Origin: Kitagawia praeruptora
Lineage: Eukaryota > Streptophyta > Magnoliopsida > Apiales > Apiaceae
NCBI GenBank assembly: GCA_037693485.1
Contig: CM075352.1
Coordinates: forward strand, 23,680,001 to 23,744,000
DNA length: 64,000 bases
Reading direction: 5' to 3'
The notes beneath the pieces are model-generated. The model saw only the letters and a list, made by a program, of their open reading frames with translations, had not been told where the DNA came from and ran no database searches. This document shows positions 21,790 through 33,862 of this stretch, piece by piece (the first letter of the stretch is position 1; every line of letters starts with the position of its first letter). The translations under genes were made by a program, and so were the position numbers.

Positions 21790-22303
21790 TGTTAGAAATG
21801 ATTGATGAGAACAGTGTTTGGAAGCTAAGGTAACAAAACAGAATTTAACTGGAAGCCGTCAGAGTTTAGTTAAACACTGATTGGAAGCGCAACAGAGGTT
21901 GTTAAACTCTGTAGCGGAAGCGTCTGAGAGTCAACAGTGTTTGAAGATTGATACAAGATAAATATGGAAGCAATATCTTTGAAGATTGGATAGCTGTCAA
22001 AGAGATTGAGTTGACTTAGAAGACGTGTAGCAATCGTGATTGATATCAATTGTATAGCTTAATTATAGGAGAATCAATTACTGATTGTACGAAGCTGTAT
22101 GTTTTATAAATACAGTTAGGTTAACCCTAGAAGGGCATCGAACAGAGCGATTATTATTATTTGTAACCTAAGTAGCTCTCTGTGATATTTTACATCACTG
22201 AGAGAGGAATTATTAATTCCAAACCGTTTTAAGAGTTAAAAACGTGTGTTCTTGTTAATTACTTATACAGTACTTGATTACATATTGTGTATTCGACCTA
22301 ATA
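21790..22303 (+). repeat. 5' LTR of copia A
   Basis: 514 bp. Contains AAACTCTG at 21904, its complement CAGAGTTT at 21860, and several one-base variants (CAGTGTTT, AAACACTG). Same length as the 3' LTR. Confidence 0.95.
22105..22112 (+). promoter_or_regulatory. LTR TATA box of copia A
   Basis: TATAAATA, flanked by the inverted words CTGTAT (22095-22100) and ATACAG. The same box lies at 41594-41601 in the 3' LTR. Confidence 0.6.
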
Positions 22304-22305
22304 AG

Positions 22306-22318
22306 TGGTATCAGAGCC
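22306..22318 (+). promoter_or_regulatory. tRNA-Met primer-binding site of copia A
   Basis: TGGTATCAGAGCC, complementary to the 3' end of plant initiator tRNA-Met, 2 nt after the LTR. Confidence 0.92.
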
Positions 22319-22365
22319 AATCTGTTACTTTATTACAGCTTAAGATCCAAAAACAATAGTAATCA

Positions 22366-23173
22366 ATGGCAGAGATACCTCCTCCATCAAGTTCTGAGAA
22401 AGTCCCTACTACTGTTAGTAGGTATGAAACGATTAGGGTTCCTATACTTAGGCCATCAGAGTATGCAATCTGGAAGGTGAAGATGACCATGTTTCTGGAA
22501 GCTACAGATCCAGAATATCTTGATAGAATTTATGAAGGTCCTCACAAACCTACAAAGTTATCTGCTGCTGCTGCTGGTGAGGAATCAAAGGTGATTCCAA
22601 AAGAAAATAAAGATCTAACTGCTGAGGATCTTTCATCTATTGCAAAGGATGCAAAAGTAAGGCATTTACTTCACAGTGCTTTAGACAATGTTATGTCTAA
22701 TAAAGTGATTAATTGCACAACTGCAAAGGAAATATGGGATGCACTTGAAGTTAGGTGTCAAGGAACTCCTGCAATTAAGAAAAATAGAAGAAATATACTC
22801 ACTCAGGAGTATGAGCATTTTGAGGCAAAGTCTGAAGAAACTATGACAGAAACATTTGACAGATTCTGTAAACTGCTCAATGATCTGTCATTGGTTAACA
22901 AAGAGTATGATTTAGAAGACTAAAATCTCAAGTTTCTTCTTTCTCTACCTGAAAAGTGGGATGTGAAAACAACCACTATAAGAGATAACTATGAACTTGC
23001 TGAAACAGAGATTGATGAAATATATGGACTGCTCAAAACCTATGAATTGGAATTGGAGCAGAGAAACAAAAGATCAAGTAAAAAGTCAAAGTCTGTTGCT
23101 CTTAAGGTTGAGGAGAAACCATTAAAGAAGGAAGCATCAAGGAAGAAAGCTAAGGGAAAAGCTTTAGTCATAA
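22366..23173 (+). pseudogene. gag: copia A gag, 5' part
   Basis: Starts at ATG 22366 (MAEIPPPSSSEKV), 48 nt after the primer-binding site. It reads through a UBN2/Retrotran_gag-like capsid region (YAIWKVKMTMFLEA, TAKEIWDALEVRCQG, YEHFEAK). An in-frame TAA at 22921-22923 breaks it just before NLKFLLSLPEKW; the same frame continues to 23173, where the solo LTR is inserted. With one target copy the frame rejoins the 3' part at 27048 (joined length 2256 nt, an exact multiple of three). The TAA alone would prevent full-length Gag. Confidence 0.88.
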
Positions 23174-26100
23174 TGTGACAGCCCCAAATCCGGGGTCATG
23201 AATCTGGGCCATCACGGACCAACTTCCATTCAAAATCAATATCTCTTGGTTTTTTTTTTATAATTAATACTTATGCAATTGACCCCACAGTAATACACAC
23301 ACACACACACCAGTCATATGCTCAGAGAACAACATTCACCATAATAAAAGTTTAGAGTTAAACAGTTATTACAAACCCAGAATCATACTTAAACACATTG
23401 CTGAATAATACTTCGACATGAAGCATTTCAACAATCAAAAGTTATTACACCAACTTACACACTTAATGTACACAATCTATCAATACCCAACCGTCCGATA
23501 GCTACCTCGGAAAGCGTTGCCAACACTCTCTCAAAAGTTCGTCTTTCCCGTACCCTCTTGCGGGGTGTAGTACGGAGTATCGGCGTACCTAGCTGTATAT
23601 AGATAAGTAGCAAGAGTGAGCTATAATAGCTCAGCAAGATCATATGGTAAACTAGAATTTAAAATGTGGACAAGTATATATATGCATATGAAAGCGGAAA
23701 CCATTTACAAACTTTAAGGAAGAATACAATTCTTATTTAATAATACATCATCCACTTACTATTATAAGAAAGAAATCTAGGATAGTACAGTATCAGTTTC
23801 TCTTCTTGAATGCCATAACCATCAATATACCATTTCAATGTAATCTTTCAAGATAATATAAAAACTTGAACAAATCTCTCTCTATCATCTTCTCATTTCC
23901 TTCTTATGCAACAATTATATAAATTAATATAAAATCAGTTTCTCTTCATCTATAACAATAATTCCATCATTTCATATCATTTTCCCTTTTCAGTATACCA
24001 ATCTGACTTTATCATTTATTCTTTATTCAAATATTGTAGGGGTTTTCACTGTTGCCGAATACGTGAGGCACGATGATCAGTCGCCCTCCGTATCCGTCCC
24101 TTTTTACTACCGGTAGACGGAGGTAGGTCTGCCACCATCCCCCAGGAGGAAGGTCTACCACTACATCCTCCTTCGGCAACTCTTGGGCCGAAATGAAATA
24201 TTAAGTGATGGACTGTGCAACTTCCACACGGCCTCTTACGCTTACATTAAGTGCTGGACTGTGCAACTTCCACACGGCCTCTTACGCTTACATTAAGTGC
24301 TGGACTGTGCAACTTCCACACGGCCTCTTACGCTTACATTAAGTGCTGGATTGTGCAACTTCCACACGGCCTCTTACGCTTACTGTTGTAATAGCAAGTG
24401 CTGGACTGTGCAACTTCCACACGGCCTCTTACGCTTACTGTTGTAAATTCCCCTTTTTATAAGATCATTATTCAATTTATCAACACCATTTCACATTTCC
24501 ATTCCCATATATCACTTTCATTCTCGCACATTATTTCTATAAAATATATGTATATAACATAATACTTTGATTATGATTCAAACATCTCCTTTATATTCAA
24601 GAATTCAATATGCTTTTATATACGTAGAGTATTCCATTTATCTCAAAAGTATTAAATACCATTCAATAATATTTATTAAATCACAATACTTAGAAAGAAT
24701 ATAATATTATAAATCATATAACCCTGGATAATAACTGATTCCATTCCTTTATATATCTTTAGATAACAACTGACACCATTCCTTCATATTCCCTTAATCA
24801 TAAGGCATGTTCACTTCATGCATAATCATCCCTATGTATATTCATATCCATCTCATACTCATACTCATATACCTTCCCTTTTTACATCAATAATCGAGGA
24901 AAACCATTTCTTAACAATATAGTAACAATAGCATCCCATATATATATTTCATGAAATCAAGTTTCTTTGAAGATAAATAATTTCCAAGTAGGGATAGAAA
25001 AGATCTTGCCTCGGTTTCGGTATCCTGATGGTTTGGCTCGTCCCTCTTCCGGAGTTTCTATAAACACAAAAGGATCATCATTAGAGTATATTCCACTTAA
25101 CACCAACCCTTATCTAGTAACACCCTTGTCACATACCGTTTGTTTAACATGGCCTTTATGTCCCAAAGGTTCTAAGAACTCGACCATTCTTAATCTCGAT
25201 TAAAGTGTTAGCAATTCACACTATTTCATTAACAACCACTCTCGACTGCAAAAATCCTCATAATTCGAAAATTCCACAATTCGACACAAGGTCAGTTATT
25301 AAGGGTTCTCTGATCACCCTATTATAACATCCCAAAGTTTCATAATTTTTAAAAATGTCTAGGTAGGTCGATCATAGTCTCAAAGTTTACACAATTACGG
25401 TTTCCCGGTTTTCGAACACCTTTCACTAAAACTGACTTTTCTCCTAAACCGTTCATCAGATTTTAACGTACCTTATATCAAAACGATCTACGAACTAAGA
25501 TATATCATGTCATGGTCAATTGGTAATCTAGAAAGTAGGGTACCGTACGGAGACAGGGGTCCAAAACAGGGCAGATTACATCCTAACGAAAATCGGGCAT
25601 TATAACGGCTATAATTTCATACTTTCCAAATTTTTCTCACCTCCAAATCCATCACCAAACACATACATCAAACCTACACCATGTGGTCATCATACCAACC
25701 ATGGATTTCCAACACAAAACACTTCCATATTTAACTCAAACCACTTACAAACACATAATCATCATAAATCATCACTTATCATAACTTAAATCACCAAGTT
25801 TTCTATAACCAAGCATATATATTCAAAGTAATACTAAAGGGTCTTGAGATTTATACCTCCTTGAAGCTTGAAAACACTTAACAAGCCTTGGGTAGTCCTT
25901 AAATAACCTTATACTAGCTTGGATCAACTAAATAAATCATAAAAACAAAGTTAGAAATTCGGATTCACTGGACACCAGTTGAAAGAATCGCAAAAACGAA
26001 GGCCTTACCTACGTTTTCTGGATGAGGCTTCTAAAGGAGAGTTGTAGAGCATCTCACCAGCTTTCCAACCATATAAAGAACACAAAATTCCATTGAGTAA

Positions 26101-27042
26101 TGAAGGAGATATGGCCGTTTGAAATCAGCCCAGAAACTGTCAATCCTCCTGGACAGTTTGGTTTCTTCAACTTGGGGGAGGTATTTGACTAGGCTACACC
26201 CCTTTGATGACTATGAAATTTTGAGCGAATCTTGCCCATGGAGTGGAGAGGTTGTGGTTCAAATTTGGTGATTTTATCATGGATAGAATTGGAGATATGA
26301 TTTTTCTTCTTGAGCTTGGTTCTGCTGGACAGTTTTGGGAGAATGAGATGGAGAGCTTTTTGATGAGGATGAAGATGATATTTTGTTGATTTTGATCTTT
26401 ATCTTGGCTTAATCTTGTTGTTTCTAGAGTCTTGTAGATTTGTGGTGGAGATTATAGAAAAATCCTCATGAAAAATGACTAATCTACCCTTAAAACAAGT
26501 TAGTGGAAGATGATGTAACTTAGATGATCTCATCATCTCTTTTCTTGATTTTTCTTTTCTAAGTATAATGCTAGAAATCTTGGTAAATGGTAATGTGGTA
26601 TGTATCCTTGTTGTATTACTAATCTTGGTTGCTAAATCTCCATATTCGTCTAATTAAAATTCATTTCGAATATACCTCATTATCCAAGTGGTTCTAAAAT
26701 CATTTAACAATCCAAATTCCTTTGGTATTCTCTTGACTTAATAATCCCCTGGTTTAACCTAAATTCACTATTTCCTCAATATATAATTCTTTTAATATTT
26801 CCATGCTCCTTAATATCCAATAGAAGCTCATTTGAAATCAAAATCCTCAAAAATCCATATTCAGGAATTTCTGAAATCCATCGTCATTTCGAGTCACTTA
26901 ATTTCAGTGTACATTACTCATATGGTTTCTGTTTATTCATCTCATGTTTCCATTATAGAGTACTTACCTACCATTTCTCTAAATCCCCAAAGTTTACTAT
27001 TCATGTGATCACTGTAGCACTGCTAAAGTTAGGGTTATTACA
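23174..27042 (-). mobile_element. 3.87-kb solo LTR inserted in copia A gag
   Basis: Starts TGTGACAGCCCC, ends GGGTTATTACA, and is flanked by a perfect 5-bp duplication CATAA (23169-23173, 27043-27047). No protein domain is found in any frame, so this is an LTR without an interior. On the minus strand it would read TGTAATAACCC to GGGCTGTCACA, the usual look of plant Ty3/gypsy (Tekay-type chromovirus) LTRs, so I assign minus with modest confidence. It contains a 46-bp tandem array, a short (AC)n tract near 23290, and no gene. Confidence 0.8.
24201..24446. repeat. 46-bp tandem array, about five copies
   Basis: Units start at 24201, 24247, 24293 and 24339; a fifth follows at about 24394 after a short insertion. 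Each contains CTGTGCAACTTCCACACGGC. It lies inside the solo LTR. Confidence 0.92.
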
Positions 27043-27047
27043 CATAA

Positions 27048-28495
27048 AGTCTGATAGTGAGTCATCAAACTCTGATGATGACTCAAACACTGATGCATTA
27101 TCTGATTCTGAGGATGATGAAGAAGAGTTAAAGCAAATGGCTGTCTTGATGGTAAAGACTTTTAAGAAGATGGGTTTCAGGAACTTTAAGAAGGGAAATA
27201 GATTTTCTAAGAAAGATTCAAACTCTGACAGGAAGAGTTTCAGAAATTCTGATAGAAGGGATACCAAATCAGGAAAGAAAGACAAGTCTGAGATTCAATG
27301 CTACAAGTGTAAGGAAATGGGTCACTATGCTCCTGAGTGCAAGAAGGGTAAAACTGAAAAGGCACTCTACACAAAAGGCAGAGATTGGGCAGACACTTCA
27401 GATTCTGATGAGGAAATCAACTATGCTCGCATGGCTACTACTCAGAATGAAGATGATGATCTAAAGGTACCCCCAACTAACTATGCTTATAATACTGATA
27501 ATATAACTGAATTGAGAATTTATCTTAAAGCATTACATATCAGTTATAGGGATCAGACTTTAGAAAATGAGAGGATCAAGAGTGAGTGCTCCCAACTCAA
27601 AGATAGAAACAAATTTGTTGAGGAACAGCTTGAAAACATGAATAAAATTCATAAAGAGAGAGATGATGCTGTGTTTATTGAACATGAATTGCTAGGTAAG
27701 TATAAGCAACTAGAATCTGAAATGGAGGATACTAAGCACATTATTAAAACTTGGACACACTTTGGTAAAGACACTCAAGAAGTATTTCAGTCAGATACAA
27801 TAGGTCTAGGTTACTCTGAGGGAGATGAACTTAGATTTGAAATTTTGGTAAAAGTAAGACCACATCGTCCATCTGAAGGTAATGTTATGGGAACAGGTGG
27901 ACCTAAGACTGAAGCTGAGAAAAAGGCTGTTAAAGAATCATATGCTAAGACTTTTGTTAAAGAGGTAAACATTGGTTTAATGACAGATAAACAACTTAAG
28001 AATAAGCTTAAAGAGATAAAATCTGTCAACAAACAGAGAATGCCTAGGAAAAACAGAAATGGAAAGGTAGGCATAACATCAGGAATTAAGCCAATGCTTG
28101 CTACATTAGCTCCAAGAAAAACATGCTTTAATTGTGGTAGCACTAATCATCTTGCTAGTTTCTGCAGTAAGAATAAGAACATTAATTCTTTGCCCTCTAA
28201 AACTGCAGTAAAGAATGATTATGTGAGAACTAGACCACAGACTTTATGTAAACACTGTGGAAGTACTTGGCATTCTATTTACACTTGCAGAGATTATCAT
28301 GCTATTTACTATAATTACTATGAACCCAAGCCAAATTTGAAATGGGTTAAAGTAAACTCTGCAAATGTAAACTCTGAAAAAGTTAGCTTAAACTCTGATA
28401 ATGTGAATTCCGCTGCAAAAGCTAACAAATTAAGAAAGCCAAAGGATCCAAGCAAGTTTGGATCCTTAAAACTAATAATCAGTGATTGTTTGTGA
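27048..28495 (+). pseudogene. gag: copia A gag, 3' part (nucleocapsid)
   Basis: Continues the gag frame after the solo LTR. It has an acidic serine-rich tract (SDSESSNSDDDSNTDALSDS), a CCHC knuckle CYKCKEMGHYAPEC, a coiled-coil stretch, and two more CCHC-like fingers (CFNCGSTNHLASFC, CKHCGSTWHSIYTC). It ends at an in-frame TGA (28493-28495), after which the pol frame continues with no shift. Seven of its codon runs carry AAACTCTG or AAACACTG. Confidence 0.88.
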
Positions 28496-31400
28496 TTACA
28501 GGGCATCAGGGAAAGTACACTAGTCATGGACAGTGGATGTTCAGGACAGATGACTGGAAATAAAGCCCTGCTATCAGAGTATGTGGAGAAGGCTGGCCCA
28601 AAAGTTTCCTATGGAGATGGCAACATAGGACATACTCTGGGATATGGCAATATTAATCTTGGGAGTGTCATCATCACAAATGTAGCTCTGGTTCCAGGAC
28701 TCAAGCATGATCTACTATCTGTGAGTCAAATCTGTGACAGAGGATATCATGTAGATTTTCAGCCTGAATATTGTCAAGTCATCAGTAAATCTACAGGGAA
28801 AGTTGCTCTATTTGGAAACAGACACAATAACATCTATGAAATTAAATTGTCAACAAACTCTGATGGCAAAGCAGTGTGTCTGTCAACAAGAATGTCCAGT
28901 GAAGAGAGTTGGAAGTGGCACAAGAAACTCTCTCATTTGAATCTGAACAACATCAATGAGCTAATAAAGAATGATCTTGTAAGAGGACTACCAAAGTCTT
29001 TGTTGAATGCAGAAGGCCTGTGTGATTCTTGTCAAAATGCCAAACAGAGAAAAGCCTCTTTCAAAAGCAAATCTGAGTCTTCAATTGTTGATCCTTATCA
29101 TCTCCTACATGTTGATCTTTTTGGACCAGTGAATGTTATGTCTCTTGGAAAGAAGAAATATGCTCTAGTCATTGTTGATGAATATACCAGATACACATGG
29201 GTATATTTTCTTGCAAAGAAGGATGAAACTGCATTAACACTGACAGAACATATAATACAACTGGACAAAGGGTCAGAGAATCAAGTGAAGATTATCAGAA
29301 GTGACAATGGAACTGAATTCAAGAATTCAACAATGGAAGAATTTTGCAAGAGTAAAGGAATCAAACAAGAGTTTTCTGCACCTGGCACTCCACAACAAAA
29401 TGGTGTAGTGGAGAGGAAGAACAGAACCTTGATAGAAGCTGCCAGAACCATGCTAGATGAAGCAAAGTTGCAAACATATTTCTGGGCAGAAGCAGTTCAA
29501 ACTGCTTGTTTTACTCAAAATGCAACACTAATCAACAAGCATGGTAAAACACCATATGAAATGGTGAAAAAGAAGAAGCCAAATCTAAAATATTTTCATA
29601 TTTTTGGATGCAAGTGCTTTGTGTTGAAGACTCATCCTGAACAGTTAACCAAATTTGATCTAAAGGCAGATGAAGGAATTTTTGTTGGCTATCCACTGTC
29701 AACTAAGGCATTCAGAGTTTATAATCTGAGAACCAAAGTGATCATGGAATCAATTCATGTGTCATTTGATGACAAGAAAATAACTGGACTTGAAGATGTT
29801 AATGAACATGATCAACTGCACTTTGAAAATGAAGAATTATTCTCTGACAAAGTAAACTCTGATGAGACTGATATGACAAACTCTGTTGAGCTAAACTCTG
29901 AACCTCTACTGGTAAATACTGAAGAGTCTCTTCAATCAGAAACAAGGGAAGAACCAGTTGAGGGGGAGCATGAAGAATCACATCAAAGTGATAATTCAAA
30001 TGCTGATAGTGACTCAGTTGATAATTCTGAATCAAACTCTGTTGACTCAAACTCTGGTAGTTCAAAATCTGTTAGTTCAAACTCTGAGCAGTCACATTCA
30101 GGGGGAGCATCAGAGAATGAAGAAAGTCACCAGGAAAATCAGGAAAGCATGGATCAAGGGGGAGGATCACATGATGACAGAAGCAATCTGCCTTCTGCAA
30201 GAAAATGGACTAAGTCACACACACCTGATTTGATTATTGGTGATCCAGATGCAAGAGTAAGGACAAGAAGTGCAACAACAAATGAATGTCTGTTTCATGC
30301 ATTCTTGTCACAAACTGAGCCAAAGAAAGTAGAAGAAGCTCTTAAAGATGCTGACTGGATAACAGCAATGCAAGAAGAGCTAAATGAATTTGAAAGAAAT
30401 GAAGTGTGGACCCTTGTACCAAGGCCCAAGAACAGATCCATTGTTGGTACTAAATGGGTTTTCAGAAATAAAACTGACAGTGAGAGTGTTATCACAAGGA
30501 ACAAAGCAAGACTGGTTGCAAAAGGCTATTCACAGCAGGAAGGAATAGACTATGATGAAACATTTGCTCCAGTTGCAAGATTGGAGGCAATCAGAATCTT
30601 TCTAGCATATGCCTCTCATAAGAAATTCAAAGTGTTTCAGATGGATGTGAAAAGTGCATTTTTAAATGGAAAACTTGAAGAAGAAGTGTTTGTGGAACAA
30701 CCACCAGGTTTTGTAGATCCAAAATATCCAGACCATGTCTACAGGTTAGACAAGGCACTCTATGGACTTAAGCAGGCACCAAGGGCATGGTATGAAACTC
30801 TTGCTAAATTTCTACTAGAAAGTGGGTTTCACAGAGGTACTATTGACAAAACTCTGTTTTACTTTCAATCTGGTAGTGACTTGCTTTTAGTTCAGATATA
30901 TGTTGATGATATTATTTTTGGATCTAATAATGATAAACTCTGTAAGAAGTTTGCCAAGCTCATGCAGTCCAGATATCAAATGAGTATGATGGGAGAGCTA
31001 AGTTACTTTCTAGGCTTACAGGTGAAGCAAACAGATGATGGAATTTTTATCAATCAAGCAAAATATACCAGAAATCTTCTCAAGAAATTTGGCATGCTTG
31101 ACTGTTCATCTGCAACAACTCCCATGGCAACTACAACAAAATTGGACAAAGATACAGGGTCATCAGTAGATGTGACAAGTTACAGAGGAATGATTGGTTC
31201 TCTATTCTATTTAACAGCTAGTAGACCTGATATCATGTATGCCACTTGTCTGTGTGCAAGGTTTCAGGCAGATCCAAGGGAACCACATTTAACAGCAGTA
31301 AAGAGGATTTTTAAGTATCTCAAGGGCACTACAACTTTAGGGCTGTGGTATCCCAGAGAATCAGACTTTAAGCTTCTTGGTTATTCAGATGCAGACTTTG

Positions 31401-31843
31401 CAGGCTGTAAGATAGACAGAAAAAGCACCAGTGGAAGTTGTCAATTTCTGGGTGATAGACTTGTATCCTGGTACAGCAAGAAACAGAAATCAATATCTAC
31501 ATCTACAGCTGAAGCAGAGTATATTGCTGCTGGTAGCTGCTGTGCACGGATTCTATGGATGAAGAATCAACTTCTGGATTATGGATTGAGGTATACCAAG
31601 ATACCTACTTTCTGTGATAATCAAAGTGCTATTGCAATGAAAGGTAATCCAGTACAACACTCAATGACAAAGCACATCAGCATAAGGTATCACTTTATCA
31701 GAGAGCATGTAGAGGAAGGCAACATTGAGCTTCACTTTGTGTCTACAGAACAACAACTTGCAGATGTCTTCACCAAGCCATTGAGTGAAGCTACATTTAC
31801 AAGACTGGTTAATGAACTAGGAATGGTCTCTAGTTTTGACTAG
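28496..31843 (+). CDS. pol: copia A Pol polyprotein (PR-IN-RT-RH)
   Basis: 1115 codons open in the gag frame from just after the TGA; the first Met is at 28526 (MDSGCSGQMTG, the aspartic protease site DSG). Numbering from 28526: integrase finger WHKKLSHLN ... CDSCQNAK (about 130-175), integrase D, D, E (LLHVDLFGP at about 195, RSDNGTEF at 257, NGVVERKN at 293), reverse transcriptase (about 640-880, DVKSAFLNG and YVDDIIFGS), RNase H (YSDADFAGCKIDRKSTSG at about 953, TAEAEYIA) and the terminal FTKPL. The catalytic residues I checked are all intact. Translation would depend on passing the upstream stop, or on splicing (acceptor-like TGATTACAG/GG at 28501). Confidence 0.92.
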   Translation, partial: LQGIRESTLVMDSGCSGQMTGNKALLSEYVEKAGPKVSYGDGNIGHTLGYGNINLGSVIITNVALVPGLKHDLLSVSQICDRGYHVDFQPEYCQVISKSTGKVALFGNRHNNIYEIKLSTNSDGKAVCLSTRMSSEESWKWHKKLSHLNLNNINELIKNDLVRGLPKSLLNAEGLCDSCQNAKQRKASFKSKSESSIVDPYHLLHVDLFGPVNVMSLGKKKYALVIVDEYTRYTWVYFLAKKDETALTLTEHIIQLDKGSENQVKIIRSDNGTEFKNSTMEEFCKSKGIKQEFSAPGTPQQNGVVERKNRTLIEAARTMLDEAKLQTYFWAEAVQTACFTQNATLINKHGKTPYEMVKKKKPNLKYFHIFGCKCFVLKTHPEQLTKFDLKADEGIFVGYPLSTKAFRVYNLRTKVIMESIHVSFDDKKITGLEDVNEHDQLHFENEELFSDKVNSDETDMTNSVELNSEPLLVNTEESLQSETREEPVEGEHEESHQSDNSNADSDSVDNSESNSVDSNSGSSKSVSSNSEQSHSGGASENEESHQENQESMDQGGGSHDDRSNLPSARKWTKSHTPDLIIGDPDARVRTRSATTNECLFHAFLSQTEPKKVEEALKDADWITAMQEELNEFERNEVWTLVPRPKNRSIVGTKWVFRNKTDSESVITRNKARLVAKGYSQQEGIDYDETFAPVARLEAIRIFLAYASHKKFKVFQMDVKSAFLNGKLEEEVFVEQPPGFVDPKYPDHVYRLDKALYGLKQAPRAWYETLAKFLLESGFHRGTIDKTLFYFQSGSDLLLVQIYVDDIIFGSNNDKLCKKFAKLMQSRYQMSMMGELSYFLGLQVKQTDDGIFINQAKYTRNLLKKFGMLDCSSATTPMATTTKLDKDTGSSVDVTSYRGMIGSLFYLTASRPDIMYATCLCARFQADPREPHLTAVKRIFKYLKGTTTLGLWYPRESDFKLLGYSDADFAGCKIDRKSTSGSCQFLGDRLVSWYSKKQKSISTSTAEAEYIAAGSCCARILWMKNQLLDYGLRYTKIPTFCDNQSAIAMKGNPVQHSMTKHISIRYHFIREHVEEGNIELHFVSTEQQLADVFTKPLSEATFTRLVNELGMVSSFD

Positions 31844-33862
31844 AGATGTTGGTTAGACTCAAAATCTTACTTCTGTAATATATTGCTCATGTTTATGTGA
31901 ATTGTTGAGTGCTATGTGAACCTTAGTGTTAAACTCTGTTATGCATACTCTGTTCACATGTTTCTATTCTCACACTGGTAAACTCTGTCAGCATGTTTGT
32001 TGGTTATACACTGTTAATATATTTGATAAACTCTGTGAATTCTGGATTGATTATTGTCTGAATGAAAACACCAATGAAGAAAAATGTATGAAGCATGATT
32101 CTCAGTAATTAAATCATGATTCTTTCTGAGTCACTGTAATCTAATCAGACTTTGTGCAGTAAATCAACACAGCATGATACTAATTCATATTTATAGCATC
32201 TCTTAGTTTATTCAGTCCTAAACTCTGAGTTTATGAATATTGTGTGCATTGCCTCTCATAAATAATTTCTGATATTGATGAACTCTAAACTCTGATAAGT
32301 GACATTCTGTTCCCAAAATTAATTCATGTTTCTTGATGATTCCTTGTTTGTACTTGTAAAAACTATAAAACTTGAGATGTGTCATTGATTAGTTTGGTGA
32401 GTTCAAATTCATGTCTGTACCCTGTGAGATTTTGAGCCAAGTCAGTGATTGATACATTTTCTATCAATCAGTTTTTATTGTTGTGTGATGTTCATCAGGA
32501 AGTATGTTTCTCTAGAACTTGTATTAAACCATTTTGAGACTACATGATATGTGTGTGCATGAAAATGATAAAGGCACTAGGATTTACCATTTCTTCAAAC
32601 ATTGTTCAAAATTCTTTTGAACACTGTTCAAACACTGTTCATAAATACCACCCTTAGTAAACCCCTTTGAGCCTAATTAACTGCTCATTTTTCTTAAACT
32701 CTGTAGTATTAAGAGCAGTTATATTCTTTTGAAAATTCAAATGCAAGCAGGTGAGTGTTTCTCAAGATAAGGAAAGTTTACTCAGTATATATATTAAAAA
32801 AAAAGGGTATATATACTGATTATCTTGTACAAATATGTACTAACAGTGTGACTGAACACTTTGGTCTGTTAAAATGTTCAGTTTGAAATTCACTCATGAT
32901 TAAAACATCTCTTCTCATCTATTTGATCTTACTACATTACAACCCTGAATAAAGTCCTTTTGATTTGTGCATATATGTACTCAAAGTAGTGTAGATTTGG
33001 TGGACATTCAAGCATATGGTAGTATCTGCTTTTACTGATTGAATGTGAGTGTAAACACTTCACCTAAACACTTGTGTGCTTTGAGAGTTTGTGAGTTTAT
33101 CGAGTTCATGACTGTTACTCACTGAATGATGCTCTGATTTCTATCTCTTGATCTTTTTGTCTTCAAAGACTGTGTGCTTACTTGGATAATCATGAACATC
33201 AAAGGGAATAGAAGTATTCAGATCTCTGTATTGCAGTAACTACAGAGTTTAGCATTCATCAAACAATCAGTGTTTACCATGAGAGTTTGTGCATTCAGTG
33301 TTTATTGATTTTTGTATGGATTTTATGAAATATTAGATGCTCTAAAAATTGATTCTGGTAAACTCTGCTTCACACACAATTATATTCACAACTGTGCAAT
33401 TTTTTAAAGGGTTTTAGTGATAAAGTTGGAAAATTGACAAACACTGTCGAGTTGTGTTAAGTACTCTAAGGTAAAGTTTCATTGAGATAATTTGACAATT
33501 TGGAGTAATTGGGGTATTTGACAACTGTTAATTAGTGTAAATATGTCAAAGTGTCGTGGTTATAGGAATGACAGCGGTAATAAATAAGTGATCCACTGGT
33601 TGTTTGACACGTGTCCCATTATTGTGTCCCACTCTCACATTACTCTAGAATCAGTTGCGTGCTTATAATACATAAACGATTGAGTTTTTTTACTCCTCTA
33701 ATCGTTTTTGTTCTCTCACTACACATCGATTCATATTCACCCACTCACAATTACTGTGCATACACAATTACTTTCCAAACTCTGGTTCACTCTCTTTCAC
33801 ATTTTGATAAACACTTACCATACACATCTTTTCTCTGACTATCTTCATATCATATCTCACTA
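31844..33862 (+). other. Non-coding spacer and leader before the extra ORF of copia A
   Basis: About 2 kb with no real ORF. It holds eight exact AAACTCTG motifs (31931, 31980, 32028, 32220, 32287, 32696, 33360, 33777) and many near matches such as AAACACTG. A hairpin CAGTATATAT ... TATATACTG lies near 32785-32820. A promoter-like block at 33606-33670 suggests separate transcription of the next gene. Confidence 0.6.
33606..33670 (+). promoter_or_regulatory. Putative internal promoter for the extra ORF
   Basis: GACACGTGTC at 33606-33615 is a perfect 10-bp palindrome with a CACGTG G-box/ABRE core. TTATAATA near 33663 is a possible TATA element about 200 bp before the ATG at 33863, followed by a CT-rich leader. 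Confidence 0.4.

Noticed and set aside
24201..24446. CRISPR-like appearance of regular repeats
   Set aside because: The units are directly adjacent with no unique spacers, in plant DNA inside an LTR.
27811..28143. Minus-strand ORF opposite copia A gag
   Set aside because: Shadow of the gag zinc-finger region; no domain and no promoter context.
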